NCBI GenBank assembly: GCA_045642485.1
Contig: JAZUIV010000044.1
Coordinates: 1-21,126, forward strand
DNA: 21,126 nt
From: Cacconaster sp045642485
GTDB taxonomy: Bacteria > Bacteroidota > Bacteroidia > Bacteroidales > UBA932
Reading direction: 5' to 3'
Shown: in pieces, positions 1 through 6,573 of the stretch
Numbering within the stretch: the first letter of the stretch is position 1
Layout of the letters: each line of letters begins with the position of its first letter
Notes under the pieces: generated by a model
The model's database searches: none
What the model was told of the DNA's origin: nothing
What the model saw: the letters and a program-made list of their open reading frames with translations, nothing else
Translations under genes and position numbers: made by a program

Positions 1-222
1 ATTTTTGTGTAAAACGTAAGCTTTTGCATTCCTCTAGCCGAGTATGTTTTCTGCAGCAACTATCAACGCATTATCACCTTGCTTTTTTGTACCGGAATAG
101 GGCTGATCCGGTACCAAACAGGCCTTTGAAGCCATTTTGTAGCGGAAAAGAACAGTTTCTGTACAAAAAGTGGATGAGCCAAACGTAATTTTATCACGCC
201 TGCCAAACCATGTCTGATGTGC

Positions 223-271
223 TCATCCGCCCAGACCATTAATTCTGACGCGCTACTAACTTGTTTGACCG
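223..271 (+). repeat. Divergent copy of dispersed boundary repeat (copy 1)
   Basis: The sequence aligns over about 49 bases with 4742-4790. It shares an identical 18-base block (242-259 and 4761-4778), and most of the rest matches, including TCATCCG and CAGACCAT. The core differs from the other copies (TCATCCGCCCAGAC against TCATCCGTGCAGAC). This copy and the one at 4742 are direct repeats that flank the surface-lipoprotein and AbiL-like block. Confidence 0.7.
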
Positions 272-384
272 TAAAGAAAGGGAACGGAACGGGAAATTTT
301 TCGGATTCCGCTTATTTTGGGTATATTTACAGGATATTATTTTTCCCAAGCGTCATACAATAATTCTGCGCTCTCCTGTGTTTA

Positions 385-394
385 GGGGGGGGGG
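385..394 (+). repeat. Homopolymeric G10 tract
   Basis: Ten consecutive G residues lie about 160 bases upstream of the surface lipoprotein start. Tracts of this length are prone to slippage. Its position upstream of a surface protein gene would fit length-dependent expression control, but no promoter was located relative to it. It could equally be neutral or carry a sequencing length error. Confidence 0.8.
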
Positions 395-554
395 TATGAC
401 GTCGCATATTTCAATCACTTAGACCATTCAAAGCGTGACGGCCCATAGGTAGGCTGCCGCGCGTTCGCTTTATATACACTACAGCGATGGCGCACCAGAC
501 AATCACTTTGCAATACAGAAAAGACTGAAATACAAACAATAAACATCAAAACGC

Positions 555-2387
555 ATGAAAAAAATTCTTTCATTACTTTCCCTTGCGGCCCTGACAGTGG
601 GGCTGCTGGGGTCGTGCTCGAAGATTGACGATCGCATCTCCAATCTGGAGAAGAGGATTGACGGCATCGAGAACGAGCAGATTGCTTCAATCAACAGCCA
701 GATTTCAGGCATAACCTCCAGCATATCCGACCTCGGTCAGATAAGGAGCGACATCAGTTCCCTGAAACAGTCCGCTTCGGACCACAGCGTAGACATCTTC
801 AATCTGGAAGAGGCTGACAGGGCGCTCAAGGACAGGATTCTCAATCTTGAGGACTATGTGGATGCCGTCCTTCCGAACTATGCCGAGAAGGAGTGGGTAG
901 AGGCTACATTCTCCACATTGGAACAGTATGAGGCCACCTGCGACACCATCGCGAAGATAGACGCGAGAATCGGAGCCCTCGATGCGAAGCTCTCGAAGGA
1001 CATCAAGGCCACCGCCGACTCCCTGACGAAATGGGTGAACAAGCAGTTTGAGGCATACTACACCGCCGCCGAGATGGATGCCAAACTGGCTCAGATGAAG
1101 TCGGCCGTCGACTCCGCAAAGGCATTCGGAGGAATCACCGACGCGAAGGCTGATAGCATTGCGACCGAGCTGACAAATGCAAAGGCCGCAGTTGATACAG
1201 CCAAGGCAAATATCAGGGCAGAGTACAGAGCTGCCATCGACACGGCAATCAAGGCCAGCGAAGGCAAGCTGACAAAGGCTCTCACTGACGCTATTTCGGA
1301 GGTCAACTGCAAGATTGAATCGCTCGTTACGAGGGTGGACAACCTTGCGGCGGCAGTGGCCGACCTCACCGGCAGAGTCAAAGCTCTCGAAGAAATGATT
1401 CAGTCAGTAGTTATCGTTCCGGCATACAGTGACGGAAGCGTGAAGATTGCCAATGACAGTCTCTACATAGACTGCATAGTCAGCCCTTCCAAGGCAGTTG
1501 CCAATCTGGTAGCAGGCAACGTTGCAGTACTGATCAACAAGGTCAAGACCAAGGCAAACACAGGTGTTGATACCGTCAAGATAAACGGAGGCAACGTATT
1601 TGAGAAGGCTGCAGACAAAGGCGTGATATCAGTCAGAGTCTTTATCAAAAACAAGATTCCTGCCGCCGGCAGCACCCTCACCGTAGCCGTAAACGTCAAG
1701 AAAGACAAATCCGACTTCACGACCGAGTTCGTGCCGGTGTATGTTGCCGGACCTGTACTTCCTGCCGGCGCGCTTCCCGGCGAATTCAGCGTCAGCGCGA
1801 CCAAGAAGGTCCACTTCTCGCAAGGTAATCTCACATATGATATAAATGCGTCAACAAACAAGTGGAAATTCTATGAACATCAGTATGACTGTGCAACAGG
1901 TAATGATGCTAATCTCATCAGCCTATTCACATGGGGTTATGGGACTTGGTCAACCAGTCCGAATGGCACTGACTATCAAACAGGTGATTTCACCGATTGG
2001 GGTTCCCAGATAGGCGACGGCAACACCTGGCGCACATTGACCACAGCCGAGTGGCAGTATCTGTTTAACTACGGGGATTACACGAGTGACGTTCGTAATG
2101 GCAAATATAAAACCGGCGTTACCGTCTGCAGTAAAGCGAATTGCGTAGTGTTGCTTCCTGACAATTGGGATGAAACTGTTATTTCCCTTACAGATTTCGC
2201 GACTTTAAATACATGCAACGAGAATTCTACTCCGAAATGGAGTAAAATGCAAGCTGCCGGAGCCGTTTGTCTTCCCCGCTGCTGGCAGCCGCAATGGTTC
2301 CAGTTTCAGCTATGTCGGCGACAGCGCCATCTATTGGTCATCTACAGCGGACTATGGGAACTACGCGTGCTGCGTGATCATAGATAG
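555..2387 (+). CDS. Surface lipoprotein, coiled-coil stalk and FISUMP-type C-terminal domain (frameshifted; probable DGR target)
   Basis: The product starts with a lipoprotein signal (LLGSC, lipidated Cys21). Residues about 24-285 are rich in heptad-like coiled coil, reading as a stalk. A beta-rich section of roughly 290-400 follows. From about 410 the sequence resembles the FISUMP/DUF1566 domain, a C-type-lectin-like fold known from surface proteins and DGR targets. At 2274-2277 a CCCC run appears to carry one extra C. Before it the frame reads QAAGAVCLP; after it the original frame gives basic nonsense (RCWQPQWFQF) and stops at 2387. The +1 frame instead continues as a good FISUMP end to 2463. 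The intact gene would therefore be 555-2463, about 635 residues. As sequenced the ligand-binding end is lost, by real mutation, slippage or sequencing error. The start is the ATG before the KK-rich signal peptide. Confidence 0.85.
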   Translation: MKKILSLLSLAALTVGLLGSCSKIDDRISNLEKRIDGIENEQIASINSQISGITSSISDLGQIRSDISSLKQSASDHSVDIFNLEEADRALKDRILNLEDYVDAVLPNYAEKEWVEATFSTLEQYEATCDTIAKIDARIGALDAKLSKDIKATADSLTKWVNKQFEAYYTAAEMDAKLAQMKSAVDSAKAFGGITDAKADSIATELTNAKAAVDTAKANIRAEYRAAIDTAIKASEGKLTKALTDAISEVNCKIESLVTRVDNLAAAVADLTGRVKALEEMIQSVVIVPAYSDGSVKIANDSLYIDCIVSPSKAVANLVAGNVAVLINKVKTKANTGVDTVKINGGNVFEKAADKGVISVRVFIKNKIPAAGSTLTVAVNVKKDKSDFTTEFVPVYVAGPVLPAGALPGEFSVSATKKVHFSQGNLTYDINASTNKWKFYEHQYDCATGNDANLISLFTWGYGTWSTSPNGTDYQTGDFTDWGSQIGDGNTWRTLTTAEWQYLFNYGDYTSDVRNGKYKTGVTVCSKANCVVLLPDNWDETVISLTDFATLNTCNENSTPKWSKMQAAGAVCLPRCWQPQWFQFQLCRRQRHLLVIYSGLWELRVLRDHR

Positions 2388-2463
2388 CGGCGATGTCTGG
2401 CCTGACAGCTACGACAACCGCGTCTACGGCTTCAGTGTACGCCTCATTACAAAATGTCAGTGA
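2278..2463 (+). other. Out-of-frame FISUMP C-terminus with DGR variable-region signature
   Basis: Read from 2278, 61 codons reach a stop at 2461-2463. The segment contains IYWSSTADYGNYACC, then DSYDNRVYG, then FSVRL, which matches the usual end of FISUMP domains. Of the codons from 2305 to 2430, about 26 of 42 end in C, with long runs of AGC, GTC, GGC, GAC, ATC, TAC and TGC. This is what adenine-specific mutagenesis of AAC codons in a template repeat produces. The run gac agc tac gac aac cgc gtc tac ggc would derive from template NNNNNRNNG. DGR targets typically carry their variable region at this end of a C-type-lectin fold. No matching template repeat or reverse transcriptase was seen in the window, so mutagenesis, if it occurs, would act in trans or is historical. 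Confidence 0.7.
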
Positions 2464-2501
2464 GAGTCGAGCGCAGAGCCAAGCTTGCTTGAGCTATGCC
2501 G

Positions 2502-2527
2502 AGGCGATGCCTGAGTTTGCTTGCAAA
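2502..2527. repeat. Two adjacent small palindromes after the variable region
   Basis: AGGC-gat-GCCT (2502-2512) and TTTGC-TT-GCAAA (2516-2527) lie 40-65 bases beyond the stop of the variable segment. Known DGRs have a hairpin or cruciform just downstream of the variable region that aids retrohoming. These, or the larger stem at 2543-2567, could have that role; they may also simply be part of the transcript end. Confidence 0.4.
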
Positions 2528-2542
2528 TCCTCGAAAGCCCTT

Positions 2543-2594
2543 AACCAGCGCCCGCGGGGCGCTGGTTTCATTCGGCGCAGCCGACGATTTTTTT
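2543..2594 (+). terminator. Strong hairpin and intrinsic terminator
   Basis: A perfect 11-bp stem AACCAGCGCCC / GGGCGCTGGTT (2543-2553 and 2557-2567) has a GCG loop. A second hairpin, TCGGC-GCA-GCCGA (2572-2584), follows and leads into a run of seven T at 2588-2594. The second hairpin plus T-run fits a rho-independent terminator of the surface lipoprotein. The first stem is unusually strong and may serve another purpose, such as a DGR downstream hairpin. Confidence 0.75.
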
Positions 2595-2615
2595 GAACGA
2601 TTTTTTTTACACTTC

Positions 2616-2718
2616 TTGAAGACGCAGAAAGAAATCATAGACACCGAGCAGGAGAACGCGGGGTATATCAACCTCCACCTTGAGGGAACGTTCTACAAGG
2701 CATACGAGCAGTTCGCCT
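2616..2718 (+). pseudogene. 5' fragment of a small gene, possibly a DGR accessory
   Basis: The plus frame reads KTQKEIIDTEQENAGYINL and then HLEGTFYKAYEQFA, starting at a TTG (2616) where the intact gene may have had ATG. From memory this resembles the start of the short protein found beside the variable target in Bacteroidales DGR cassettes. I could not verify that. The protein-like character stops near 2718; beyond this the frame only runs antisense through the end of the RloB-like gene. The gene therefore looks truncated at the junction with the AbiL-like operon. Confidence 0.4.
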
Positions 2719-2748
2719 TGCTCCGGATCCCCGGTTCTCGTCCTCTCC

Positions 2749-3372
2749 TTAAACTCCCAACTCTTCAAATATCTTCTGCATCTCGGATAAACCCTTTTCC
2801 AGTACATCCGGATTGAAAGAGCCGGTCTTGGCGGCATTTGTCTTCGCGGCCGTAAGATAAGGCTTGAGGCGTTTGTAGATGTCGTTGGCCTGCTGATAGT
2901 ATTTCTTTGTCTTGCTATATTCCGTCAACGGCGCGTGTTTCTTGATTTCGGGGATTACCTTGTCGCAGGAGTCGTAGTATTTGGTAGTCTGGACTACGTG
3001 CAAGAGTATCCAGTACTCCAGACAAGGCGTATTGGCAATAAAGACAACCTTCTTTTTCAGATTGGGATCTGTCTGGAGCGCCTTGTACTTTGCCTTTAGA
3101 ATTGCAGCGGGTGTTTTGTCCTTCGGCCCCTTGAATGCCTTGGTGTTCCGAATCACCACGTCCAAATCCACCATCCAGAATACCTTGTCGTGTACGGTGC
3201 TGAGTTCCTGAACATAGGCAAACTGGTCCTCAATGCTCTTGTCCTGCGGCAATTCCGGTTTGATGGTCACAGTGAGATTCGTCTCATTCTTCTTGAGCAT
3301 CTGCAGATACCACTGCTCCGTCTCTCCGTCACCGACAAACGCATAAGTTTTGCGTGGAGTTTGCTTCTGCAT
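2749..3372 (-). CDS. RloB/AbiLii-like TOPRIM-fold protein
   Basis: The 207-residue product has the hallmarks of the RloB family. These are an N-terminal acidic motif (VGDGETE, residues 13-19, with Glu17 as likely metal ligand), a DLD motif (69-71) and the conserved NTPCLEYWILLH block (114-125, Glu119). RloB proteins have a TOPRIM-like core and are thought to act as nucleases or nucleic-acid effectors. They pair with an AAA ATPase as in Lactococcus AbiL (AbiLi/AbiLii). Here the ATPase gene lies two bases upstream in the same direction, so the two are co-transcribed and probably form one abortive-infection system. Length is normal for the family and no inactivating change is seen. The target and trigger are unknown. 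Confidence 0.85.
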   Translation of the reverse strand: MQKQTPRKTYAFVGDGETEQWYLQMLKKNETNLTVTIKPELPQDKSIEDQFAYVQELSTVHDKVFWMVDLDVVIRNTKAFKGPKDKTPAAILKAKYKALQTDPNLKKKVVFIANTPCLEYWILLHVVQTTKYYDSCDKVIPEIKKHAPLTEYSKTKKYYQQANDIYKRLKPYLTAAKTNAAKTGSFNPDVLEKGLSEMQKIFEELGV

Positions 3373-3374
3373 AA

Positions 3375-4595
3375 CTATTCCTCCTTCCCGTCCAAATCAA
3401 TATAGTAATGAGAGAGTCGGGGAAGAGCGCCCAATTTTCCGGCATTGTAGGCATTCAGCACGTTGGAAGTGTTCCTGACCACATCCGTTCCGAAGTCTGA
3501 GAGTTTGTAGATCTTGGAAGAAAAGGCTTCGTCCTTCTCGGCAAAACAGATGATGTCGCTGCGGAAAATATCCTTGTCATTAAGCAGTTCCCGATTATGC
3601 GTGGTCACAATAATCTGCGATGCTGTAGCATTGGTGCAAAACGACAGCAGAAAATGCTTCACCAGATCCGGATGAGTGGAAGACTCTATCTCGTCAATAG
3701 GGAAAGCGCAAGGATGAGCAATGAGCATATATAAGATACCGGTCAGCTCGAAATAACGCTGGGTTCCCAGAGACTCCATTGCATAAGGGATTTCATCCAC
3801 ACTCTGGTTGTCGGGGCCGCTGTGAATCAGACGCAAGACTTCGTCGCCTTTGTCTTTTTTTACCAGAACGCCCTCGATGTTGAAGTCAGCCTGACGGAAG
3901 ATTTCGGTGAACTTGTCCTTATCAATCAGGCCCTTGTCCATTAAGTCCAGAACATAGCGTGTAAGTGTGTGTCGGGGATTGACAATCGGCCTCAGATAAT
4001 TCTGGAACCAGTTGTGGGCAGAAAGCAGGGCTTTGTGGTCCATATTGGTCTTGGTATATCCTGCCAGCACGGTTTCATTCCACAATGTATTGGAAGATAG
4101 CGTTGCGGCCTCGATATCGTTCTTGACAGGATAATCGTCCCCGAAAATGATTTTGGTGAGCTGGGACTTCACGTCCGTATTACGGGTGAATACAATTCTG
4201 CGTCGGCTTTGGGAACGCAATCGTTCATACAGGATGCAGTCCCTATTGGCCTTGACCGTGTAGCGGAAGACGTCTTTACCCTGTATGAAGTCAATTTCAA
4301 ACTCAGTTGGCTGGAGACGGGATTCTCTGTCCATCAGGAACGGGACGCAAGGAGTGCCTTCCGTCTTTGAAGCGGCAGGAACAGTAGCCAGTTTGCGCAG
4401 GACATCCAGGGCATTCAGAACGTTCGTCTTGCCGGATGCGTTGGCACCGAACAAGAGCATCGCTTTAAGCACTCGGTGTCCGGCCACCTCGGTGACATAA
4501 TAGTTCTCCAGATGATCTGATTTCTCCGCCTCAAAGCTGATTGTCTGGGTCTCGCGGATAGGGCCGAAGTTGGTAATGCTGAATTTGAGAATCAT
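3375..4595 (-). CDS. RloA/AbiLi-like AAA ATPase
   Basis: The product is 406 residues from the ATG at 4595. An upstream extension of the frame is excluded because the promoter -7 box at 4619-4626 places the transcript start just before this ATG. It opens with the typical MILKFSITNFGPI. Walker A is GANASGKT (50-57). The ABC-type signature is ESLGTQR (274-280), Walker B ends at D301-E302 (PIDEIE), and His333 sits in the TTHN switch. This is the OLD/AAA_15-like ATPase of RloA/AbiLi type, the sensor or regulator half of two-component defence systems. All ATPase motifs are intact. Paired with the RloB-like gene two bases downstream, it makes an AbiL-type phage-defence operon. A PARIS-type or OLD/Gabija assignment fits less well because the partner carries RloB motifs. 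Confidence 0.87.
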   Translation of the reverse strand: MILKFSITNFGPIRETQTISFEAEKSDHLENYYVTEVAGHRVLKAMLLFGANASGKTNVLNALDVLRKLATVPAASKTEGTPCVPFLMDRESRLQPTEFEIDFIQGKDVFRYTVKANRDCILYERLRSQSRRRIVFTRNTDVKSQLTKIIFGDDYPVKNDIEAATLSSNTLWNETVLAGYTKTNMDHKALLSAHNWFQNYLRPIVNPRHTLTRYVLDLMDKGLIDKDKFTEIFRQADFNIEGVLVKKDKGDEVLRLIHSGPDNQSVDEIPYAMESLGTQRYFELTGILYMLIAHPCAFPIDEIESSTHPDLVKHFLLSFCTNATASQIIVTTHNRELLNDKDIFRSDIICFAEKDEAFSSKIYKLSDFGTDVVRNTSNVLNAYNAGKLGALPRLSHYYIDLDGKEE

Positions 4596-4618
4596 AGCGT
4601 ATTTGTGTAAGTCGTTGG

Positions 4619-4650
4619 CAAATATAAAGATTTTTTTTGCTTGCGGCAAA
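4619..4650 (-). promoter_or_regulatory. Promoter of the AbiL-like operon
   Basis: On the minus strand TTTG (4647-4650) is followed after exactly 20 bases by TATATTTG (4619-4626), a perfect match to the Bacteroidota housekeeping promoter. Transcription would begin around 4611, about 17 bases before the RloA-like ATG. Confidence 0.85.
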
Positions 4651-4721
4651 GAAAAACTATTGAAAATTGCAGGATGTTTACAAATTGGCGGTATAATTCC
4701 AAGGATTTCGCGCACTAAAAA

Positions 4722-4790
4722 AGTTTGTGGGCACCTTTCTGTCATCCGTGCAGACCATATATTCTGACGCGCTACTAATTGCTTTGAACC
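4722..4790 (+). repeat. Dispersed boundary repeat (copy 2)
   Basis: Bases 4722-4755 are identical over 34 bases to 11207-11240, ending in the core TCATCCGTGCAGAC. The continuing bases to 4790 instead match copy 1 (223-271), including the identical 18-base block 4761-4778. The copy is thus a chimera of the two types, placed exactly between the AbiL-like operon and the ATPase remnant. Confidence 0.85.
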
Positions 4791-4897
4791 GGTAGGGGCC
4801 GCAGCTGATTATAAGAAGTAAACATCGTGTTACTTGAAATCATACGGAGCGAACTCCCCTAACATCCCTTTGCTCTTGAAATTTTCGGTTTAGATTC

Positions 4898-4927
4898 TTG
4901 ACAATACAAGAAATAGTTGTACTTTTG
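4898..4927 (+). promoter_or_regulatory. Promoter of the ATPase remnant
   Basis: TTG at 4898-4900, a 19-base spacer and TACTTTTG at 4920-4927 match the Bacteroidota consensus. The promoter lies about 50 bases upstream of the ATG at 4978 and seems intact although the gene behind it is broken. Confidence 0.75.
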
Positions 4928-4977
4928 TGCTGTTTATTCTCCGGCGAAAGTGTTGTTTATCTAATTCAGCAGAGATT

Positions 4978-5289
4978 ATGGCAAAGATAATAGGAAGAAA
5001 ACAAGAGGTTGAAGAGCTTTTAAGGCTTTAACATCTGCTGGAATACCACGATATTCAGTTGAGCCGTTATGACATTGCCGAACTGTATATGGCAGTCGGA
5101 GGCATACCGTATTATCTGAATCTGACAGCTCCGGGAGACAGCGTGGCACAGACCATTGACCGCCTGTTTTTCAAGAAGAAGTCCAAGTTGGACGACGAGT
5201 TCAACAGGTTGTCCAACTCAATCTTTGTCAAAGGAGAAGCATCGAGAGCATCATCCACGCAGACGGGTGAATATAACAGACAGGGTTAG
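4978..5289 (+). pseudogene. Internally deleted AAA ATPase (PF01637/DUF234 type)
   Basis: The first 17 codons (MAKIIGRKQEVEELLRL, then TAA at 5029) are the typical start of the Bacteroidales ATPase family that binds ATP through a P-loop shortly downstream. After the stop the same frame continues with LLEYHDIQLSRYDIAELYM and VGGIPYYLN. This is the middle of the same family, just after the ATPase core. About 200 codons, including Walker A and B, have been removed. Similarity fades near 5240; a frame change there would give IESIIHA, which also fits the family. The promoter and start are preserved. The piece is a deletion remnant and cannot make a working ATPase. Confidence 0.8.
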
Positions 5290-5328
5290 GCGGCTTTTCC
5301 ATATAGGATTCATCCGTGCAGACGGATG
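5251..5328 (+). repeat. Boundary repeat hairpins (copies 3a and 3b)
   Basis: TCATCCGTGCAGACGGATG at 5310-5328 is identical to 11227-11245. It forms a hairpin with 7-bp arms (CATCCGT / ACGGATG) and a GCAG loop. A variant, TCATCCACGCAGACGGGTGA, stands at 5251-5270 and matches the consensus at 17 of 20 positions. The pair sits at the junction of the ATPase remnant and the zinc-ribbon operon. The first copy could be partly coincidental, because it overlaps sequence that may belong to the ATPase. Confidence 0.7.
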
Positions 5329-5796
5329 TCGCTCGCAGGTGTGGTTGGCTTGCGTCAGAACGTTGCAAGAGCAAGAGTCGGGTTCAGTTGCGGCTGTTCC
5401 GGCAGGTACTGACATTTTTGCCAAGACCAGTTCAACGCTGTCCTTGCTCAGTTCAAGGACTGCCCCATCTGCTTTCTGTACACTGAACAGATAGTTCTGA
5501 TCATCTTTAGACAAGACCAGCCGGTCTGCGACGTCATACCGGCATAAACCTCGTGCGCCAAAGGTGAAAGCATATTCCATTTTACCTTCAGGGCACAGTG
5601 CGGCGGCCTCTCCTGTCAGGAACACTATTACGGTAGAACCGTCCCCGTTGAAAGTCATTTTTCCGAGCTTCCCCGAGAAGACACCGCTGAGCGGTTCCGG
5701 CTCAGGGCCGTTGCCTTTGGGCGGGCCATCGCGTGAAACGCCGCAGGCGCACACAACGGTAGCCAGAAGCGCAAAAGCCAATATCCTATTTCTCAT
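5251..5796 (-). CDS. Small lipoprotein of unknown function
   Basis: The 181-residue product has a clear lipoprotein signal: basic start MRNR, hydrophobic stretch LAFALLATVV and lipobox VCAC with Cys18 as the modified residue. A proline/glycine-rich linker follows, then a beta-rich domain of about 100 residues (roughly 35-140: LSGVFSGKLGKMTFNGDGS and on). It should face the periplasm or cell surface. The last 40 residues (from about NVLTQANHTC) look unlike the rest. They are encoded across the boundary repeats, and the stop itself lies in the repeat variant at 5251, so the native C-terminus was probably replaced. The start overlaps the end of the upstream zinc-ribbon gene by 11 bases, showing translational coupling as the third gene of the operon. 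No family was recognised. Confidence 0.75.
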   Translation of the reverse strand: MRNRILAFALLATVVCACGVSRDGPPKGNGPEPEPLSGVFSGKLGKMTFNGDGSTVIVFLTGEAAALCPEGKMEYAFTFGARGLCRYDVADRLVLSKDDQNYLFSVQKADGAVLELSKDSVELVLAKMSVPAGTAATEPDSCSCNVLTQANHTCERHPSARMNPIWKSRLTLSVIFTRLRG

Positions 5797-6553
5797 AAAT
5801 CTTACATTTTTTAGTAACGTGAGACTTGATGAAATCTACCACGAAATCAAAGTCCTGGTCGGATGCGTAAACTTGATTCTTATTGAGTCTCTCATTGACT
5901 TTTATTACGTTCCACTTTCGGAATATCTCTATGCTCTTGACGTGGCTGAATGATGAAACCATACTGTTCTTTGCTCCCGCAAGCATACCCTGCCCGACCG
6001 GGCCCGGTTTCTTCGCTGCCATTCCGGCAAGAATCAGCACAAGCGACATTGCCTGCGCCTTCTTGAACTGCTTGGGCATCTGAGTGTGTTTCACGCCATT
6101 CTCATCCATCTCGAACATCACGCAGTACTTGAAGCCCTGCAGGGCTGCATAAAAAAAGTAACCGACGGCAGCAAGGGTTTCAACCCCTGCGAGGATGAGA
6201 AGAAATGACTTTGAGAAATTCAGGAAGTCCTTGAAACTGAAAGAACCTTCACAAGCATTGATAATGCTCAGAAAGGCCCACATCCCCACGAATATCCAGA
6301 AGAATACCTTCCAGAGCATTTTGAGTATGGTCGGGTTCTTCATAAGCTTGAACTCATAGTACCAATGGTATTTCCCATCGGTGCCCAGACGTATATTCTC
6401 TGAAAGCTTGCTGTCCTTCGGCTCTTTTTCCATTACCGGCTCCACCACTCGGGAAGGTTCCTGGACGGGTTCATCTGTCATTACCTGCGTTCCGCATTCA
6501 TTGCAGAACCTTGCATCGTCGGGAAGCTGATTCCCGCAGTTTGCACAAAACAT
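5786..6553 (-). CDS. Zinc-ribbon membrane protein with PH-like C-terminal domain
   Basis: The 255-residue protein begins with a zinc ribbon (MFCANCG, then FCNECG, about residues 3-21). A charged linker of some 50 residues follows. Two membrane segments are near 80-100 (MLWKVFFWIFVGMWAFLSII) and about 115-135 (SFLLILAGVETLAAVGYFFY). The C-terminal half has the alternation of a bacterial PH-like domain (KYCVMFEMDENGVK, then VKSIEIFRKWNVIKVN) and ends in a helix (DFDFVVDFIKS). Both soluble parts would lie in the cytoplasm. The gene starts 20 bases after the giant zinc-ribbon gene and overlaps the lipoprotein gene, so it is the middle gene of a three-gene operon. The function is not known; the PH-like reading is inferred from pattern only. 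Confidence 0.75.
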   Translation of the reverse strand: MFCANCGNQLPDDARFCNECGTQVMTDEPVQEPSRVVEPVMEKEPKDSKLSENIRLGTDGKYHWYYEFKLMKNPTILKMLWKVFFWIFVGMWAFLSIINACEGSFSFKDFLNFSKSFLLILAGVETLAAVGYFFYAALQGFKYCVMFEMDENGVKHTQMPKQFKKAQAMSLVLILAGMAAKKPGPVGQGMLAGAKNSMVSSFSHVKSIEIFRKWNVIKVNERLNKNQVYASDQDFDFVVDFIKSHVTKKCKIYEK

Positions 6554-6573
6554 ATCAAAGCTCCTTTATTTTT

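Larger units (their letters stand above)
1..554. other. Upstream intergenic region with repeats, no gene seen
   Basis: No convincing coding sequence is visible. The stretch holds an imperfect inverted pair (TTTTTGTACCGGAA near 84-97 against TTCTGTACAAAAA at 157-169). It also holds one divergent copy of the dispersed boundary repeat (223-271) and a run of ten G (385-394). A clear TTTG-N20-TAnnTTTG promoter for the gene starting at 555 was not found; the nearest look-alike, TCACTTTG at about 505-512, mismatches the consensus and lacks an upstream TTG at the right distance. Confidence 0.5.

Noticed and set aside
84..169. Inverted pair TTTTTGTACCGGAA / TTCTGTACAAAAA with a second near-copy TTTTGTAGCGGAAAA, suggestive of an invertible promoter or IS end
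   Set aside because: Arms are short and imperfect, and no invertase, transposase or clear promoter lies between them; not enough to call.
5156..5494. 112-codon open frame overlapping the ATPase remnant
   Set aside because: Arginine- and serine-rich product of an alternative frame across the remnant and the opposite lipoprotein gene, with no start signal.
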